From NCBI GenBank assembly GCA_026389975.1, contig JAPLGV010000352.1, positions 1 to 22,632 of the forward strand: 22,632 nucleotides of DNA, given 5' to 3'. How positions within the stretch are numbered: the first letter of the stretch is position 1; each line of letters starts with the position of its first letter. The notes below the pieces were generated by a model that had not been told where the DNA came from, searched no databases, and saw nothing but the letters and a program-made list of their open reading frames with translations. Below are positions 20,491 through 22,632 of this stretch, piece after piece. A program made the position numbers and the translations under genes. Origin of the DNA: Chloroflexota bacterium (lineage in GTDB: Bacteria > Chloroflexota > Anaerolineae > Anaerolineales > Villigracilaceae).

Positions 20491-21542
20491 GAGACCTTTG
20501 GCCAGTCCAGCAGGGTGACTTCCGCCAGCAGGCGGGCGTTGACGTTGCGCTCCAGTTTATCAATCGCCCCCTGTGCGTCGCTGACCAGTTTCCGCACTTC
20601 AGGAAGAGTCAGTTTTGCCGCCAGAGCATCAACAGCTTTGGTATAGTCCACGTTGGCGAGCGGGGACTCGGAACCGGCGGTGCGCAGGAGCACGTCCCGC
20701 CAGAAGGAGAGCCAGAGCAGCAGTGTCTCACGGAAGCGCTCTTTCGCCTCGTTTTTCCGGTCGGTCAGTTTTTCGGCGTAAGCGAAGCGCTCGCGGCGGT
20801 TGGACTTGAGCAGGCTGTTCATATCATCCAGCCGTTTCGCCCGGAACTCCAGCGTGTCTTTATCTTCCATCAGGCGCAGAGCGTACCCGGGCCGTCCGCC
20901 GGAGATATGAGCCAACAGGCGGGCGGATGCAGCCCCCGCTCCACGCTCTTTCAGGTAAGTTTCCACCGTCTCCACCGGCAGCGGTCGCAGCCGCAGGATT
21001 TCACATCGCGATGGTATGGTCGGCAGGAGTTGCTCGGCGGTGTCGGCGGTCAGGAGCAAAATGACGTGCGCCGGGGCTTCTTCCAGCGTTTTGAGCAGGG
21101 CGTTGGCCGCATTGGGGTTGGCTTCCTGGAAGCGCAAAAAGAGCGCCACGCGGTACTTTCCCTGGTAGGGTTTCAGCACCAGGCTATGCCGCAGGGCGCG
21201 GATCTGTTCCACCTTCAGCGTGCCGCCTTCTTTTTCGGCTTGAATGACAGCCAGGTCGGCGTATTGCATCCGTTCGATCTGCTGACAGGTTTTGCATTTC
21301 CCGCAGGGTTCACCGGGAGCGACCGGATTTGGGCAGTTCAAGGCCTGGGCGAAGCGCAGCGCCAGGGTGCGGCGACCCAGGCCGGGAGGTCCGGTGAATA
21401 GGTAGGCATGGCGGACGGAATCACGAGTGAGATGCTGCTTGAGCATCTCGACCGCCCATTCGTGTCCGAGGAGACCCCAGTTTTTCGAGGTAGTCCCGGT
21501 TCCAGCACGGGACATTGTCCGTCGTCCGTCGTCCGTCGTCAT
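20487..21542 (-). CDS. holB: DNA polymerase III subunit delta prime
   Basis: 351 residues; clamp-loader subunit that helps load the beta clamp on DNA. The AAA+ domain starts at about residue 22 (WGLLGHEWAVEML). The P-loop is GPPGLGRRTL (51-60), with Arg where ATP-binding members have Lys, so ATP use is doubtful, as in many delta prime subunits. A four-Cys zinc module follows (C70, C80, C83, C86), then NALLKTLEEAPAHVILLL and the PSRCEILRLRPL segment. The ATG overlaps the rsgA TGA by 4 bp, with GGGAG just upstream. The first 20 residues (TTDDGRRTMSRAGTGTTSK) come from GACGGACG-type and GGAACCGGGACTACC-type repeats rather than from the domain. Confidence 0.92.
   Translation of the reverse strand: MTTDDGRRTMSRAGTGTTSKNWGLLGHEWAVEMLKQHLTRDSVRHAYLFTGPPGLGRRTLALRFAQALNCPNPVAPGEPCGKCKTCQQIERMQYADLAVIQAEKEGGTLKVEQIRALRHSLVLKPYQGKYRVALFLRFQEANPNAANALLKTLEEAPAHVILLLTADTAEQLLPTIPSRCEILRLRPLPVETVETYLKERGAGAASARLLAHISGGRPGYALRLMEDKDTLEFRAKRLDDMNSLLKSNRRERFAYAEKLTDRKNEAKERFRETLLLWLSFWRDVLLRTAGSESPLANVDYTKAVDALAAKLTLPEVRKLVSDAQGAIDKLERNVNARLLAEVTLLDWPKVS
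21486..21540. repeat. Repeat-derived 5' end of holB
   Basis: On the minus strand, tandem GACGACG-like units (about 21517-21540) are followed by GTGCTGGAACCGGGACTACC (about 21490-21509), a diverged copy of the 27-bp repeat seen in rsgA and the nucleotidyltransferase gene. Here it is read in a different frame, giving AGTGTTS. Confidence 0.75.
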
Positions 21543-22573
21543 TTTTCTCCCGCTCTCAGCCGCAAATACGAATCATACCGCTGGGGATGCACCCTGCCTG
21601 CCTCCACGGCAGCCCGCACTGCGCAGCCCGGTTCGGTCTTGTGGTTGCAGTCGTTGAACTGGCAGGCCGCCACCAACGGGGCCAGTTCGGGGAAATAGCC
21701 ATCCAGTTCCTCCGGCTCGGTGTCCCACAGCGCCAGAGAGCGCATGCCGGGCGTGTCGGCCACATAGCCGCCGCCCTCCAGCGGGAACAATTGGCGCACA
21801 GTGGTGGTGTGACGCCCCTTGTGAAACGCCTCGCTGATCTCGCGCACCGCCAGCCCCAGCCCCGGCTGGATTGCGTTCAGCAGGCTGGATTTGCCCACGC
21901 CGCTCGGTCCGGCCAGCGCAGACACTTTGCCGGTCAACCGCTCCCGCAATTCCTCCACGCCCTGGCCGGTTTCCCTGGCACCGCCCGCCATATCATCCCC
22001 GAAGGGGACACCGTCCCGGTGTCCTTCCGGGAGGGCAGGTGTGGCGCAGGCATAAATGACCGGATAACCGATGGGCGGGTAGAAGCCGAACATCTTCTCA
22101 GCCTGTTCGCGGCCCACCAGATCAATCTTGTTGGCAACGATGACCGCCGGCAGCCCCTGTTTTTCGGCAATGACCAGGAACCGGTCCAGCATGCGCAGGC
22201 GGGGAGTGGGACTGGCGCAGGCGAAGACGAACACCGCCTGGTCGGGGTTGGCTAAAATGACTTGCTGGTACACGCCCTGGGGTCTCGGGTCGAGCCGGAC
22301 CAGGGAACTGCGGCGCGGTTCGACGGATTCGATGCTCCCCGTCCCGTCTGGCTGACGGGTGATCTGCACCCGGTCGCCGACCGCGGCGATATCGCCCACG
22401 TGTTTACCCTGCTTGAGGCGGCCGCGCAGGTGACAGGTCAACATGCCGCTTTCGGTCTGCACGGTGAAGAAGCCTGATTGGGAGCGGACGATGAGTCCGG
22501 GGTAGTCCCGGTTCCCGGACGGGGCGGGGTAGTCCCGGTTCCCGGACGGGGCGGGGATTTGTTCTGTGAGCAT
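21539..22573 (-). CDS. rsgA: Ribosome biogenesis GTPase RsgA with two repeat-derived insertions
   Basis: 344 residues; GTPase acting in 30S subunit maturation. Order is the family's known circular permutation: OB fold (about 26-85), G4 NKID (148-151), P-loop GPSGVGKS (222-229), G3 DTPG (273-276), then the zinc module C304/C309/H311/C317. Residues 6-25 are two copies of APSGNRDYP from a 27-bp repeat, placed just before GLIVRSQSGFFTV where the protein normally begins. Residues about 178-201 (PEGHRDGVPFGDD...) are a second insertion from a palindromic repeat, between YPVIYACA and GVEELRERL. There is no clear ribosome site before the ATG. First of three coupled genes. Confidence 0.95.
   Translation of the reverse strand: MLTEQIPAPSGNRDYPAPSGNRDYPGLIVRSQSGFFTVQTESGMLTCHLRGRLKQGKHVGDIAAVGDRVQITRQPDGTGSIESVEPRRSSLVRLDPRPQGVYQQVILANPDQAVFVFACASPTPRLRMLDRFLVIAEKQGLPAVIVANKIDLVGREQAEKMFGFYPPIGYPVIYACATPALPEGHRDGVPFGDDMAGGARETGQGVEELRERLTGKVSALAGPSGVGKSSLLNAIQPGLGLAVREISEAFHKGRHTTTVRQLFPLEGGGYVADTPGMRSLALWDTEPEELDGYFPELAPLVAACQFNDCNHKTEPGCAVRAAVEAGRVHPQRYDSYLRLRAGEK
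21997..22032. repeat. Palindromic repeat inside rsgA, shared with the T-box leader
   Basis: GGACACCG (22006-22013) and CGGTGTCC (22017-22024) form a perfect inverted repeat flanked by CCCCGAAGGGG-type and CTTCCGGGA arms. The 20 bp at 22013-22032 are identical to 10361-10380 at the start of the T-box transcript. The insertion is in frame and lies in a loop of the GTPase domain. Confidence 0.9.
22498..22556. repeat. 27-bp repeat pair at the 5' end of rsgA
   Basis: One full unit (22521-22547) and partial units on both sides. All 59 bp are identical, in reverse complement, to 12122-12180 in the nucleotidyltransferase gene. It is translated as PAPSGNRDYP-type repeats in the same frame as there. 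Confidence 0.95.
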
Positions 22574-22632
22574 TGAGGTCGAGAAGGTTTACCAAAAAGG
22601 CACCACGTCACAAAGTTTTTTTGAGCCTTCGC
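22574..22632. other. Upstream region of rsgA, cut by the window edge
   Basis: Short AT-mixed stretch containing GGCACCACGTCACAAAG, resembling the repeat in the transpeptidase gene, and a T-run at 22615-22621. No promoter or ribosome site could be supported. Confidence 0.35.

Noticed and set aside
19417..21401. Two long plus-strand frames of over 300 codons opposite ykuD and holB
   Set aside because: They are antisense to genes with clear motifs, have Arg/Gln-rich translations of no family, and arise from GC-rich codon use.
21539..22573. Circular permutation of the RsgA GTPase motifs
   Set aside because: Real, but it is the known order of the RsgA/YjeQ family and not new.

Overview
The window looks like chromosomal DNA of a Chloroflexota bacterium, most likely Anaerolineae. 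This rests on moderate-to-high GC, lipoproteins with Thr/Pro-rich linkers after the lipobox, an FMN-riboswitch-controlled ThiY-like (RibXY-type) transporter, an R3H-domain gene next to tmk, and many short palindromic repeats. This is judged from gene style only; there is no rRNA in the window. I found no tRNA, CRISPR array, transposase or phage gene.

Layout. 1-90: end of an R3H-domain protein. 94-3604: nucleotide and housekeeping genes (tmk +, fmdB-like -, gmk +, rhomboid +, DUF218 +, and a decayed short ORF). 3653-6600: a minus-strand ABC transporter operon (permease, binding lipoprotein, ATPase) under an FMN riboswitch, so probably riboflavin uptake. 6654-7136: a ferredoxin and an HD-GYP relic. 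7158-10417: valS with a complete T-box leader (GUC specifier, antiterminator/terminator) and a near-consensus promoter. 10451-12455: a repeat island, a deoxynucleoside kinase and a nucleotidyltransferase. 12460-12780: a cluster of DnaA-box-like sites in two opposed groups around an AT-rich core, a candidate replication origin. 12860-16885: a peptide-type binding lipoprotein and two permeases. 16898-19317: a two-part creatininase-family protein and an MFS transporter. 19327-22573: rsgA-holB-ykuD on the minus strand, joined by 4-bp start/stop overlaps.

Two observations stand out. First, the solute-binding lipoprotein at 12993-14699 has its family-5 domain in circularly permuted order: the segment that normally opens the domain closes the protein. 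Second, short repeats are inserted throughout. They occur in frame inside proteins (nucleotidyltransferase, RsgA twice, HolB, ValS, the L,D-transpeptidase), inside the variable arm of the FMN riboswitch, at the 5' end of the T-box transcript, and at a stop codon. One 59-bp stretch is identical in two unrelated genes and is read in the same frame in both.
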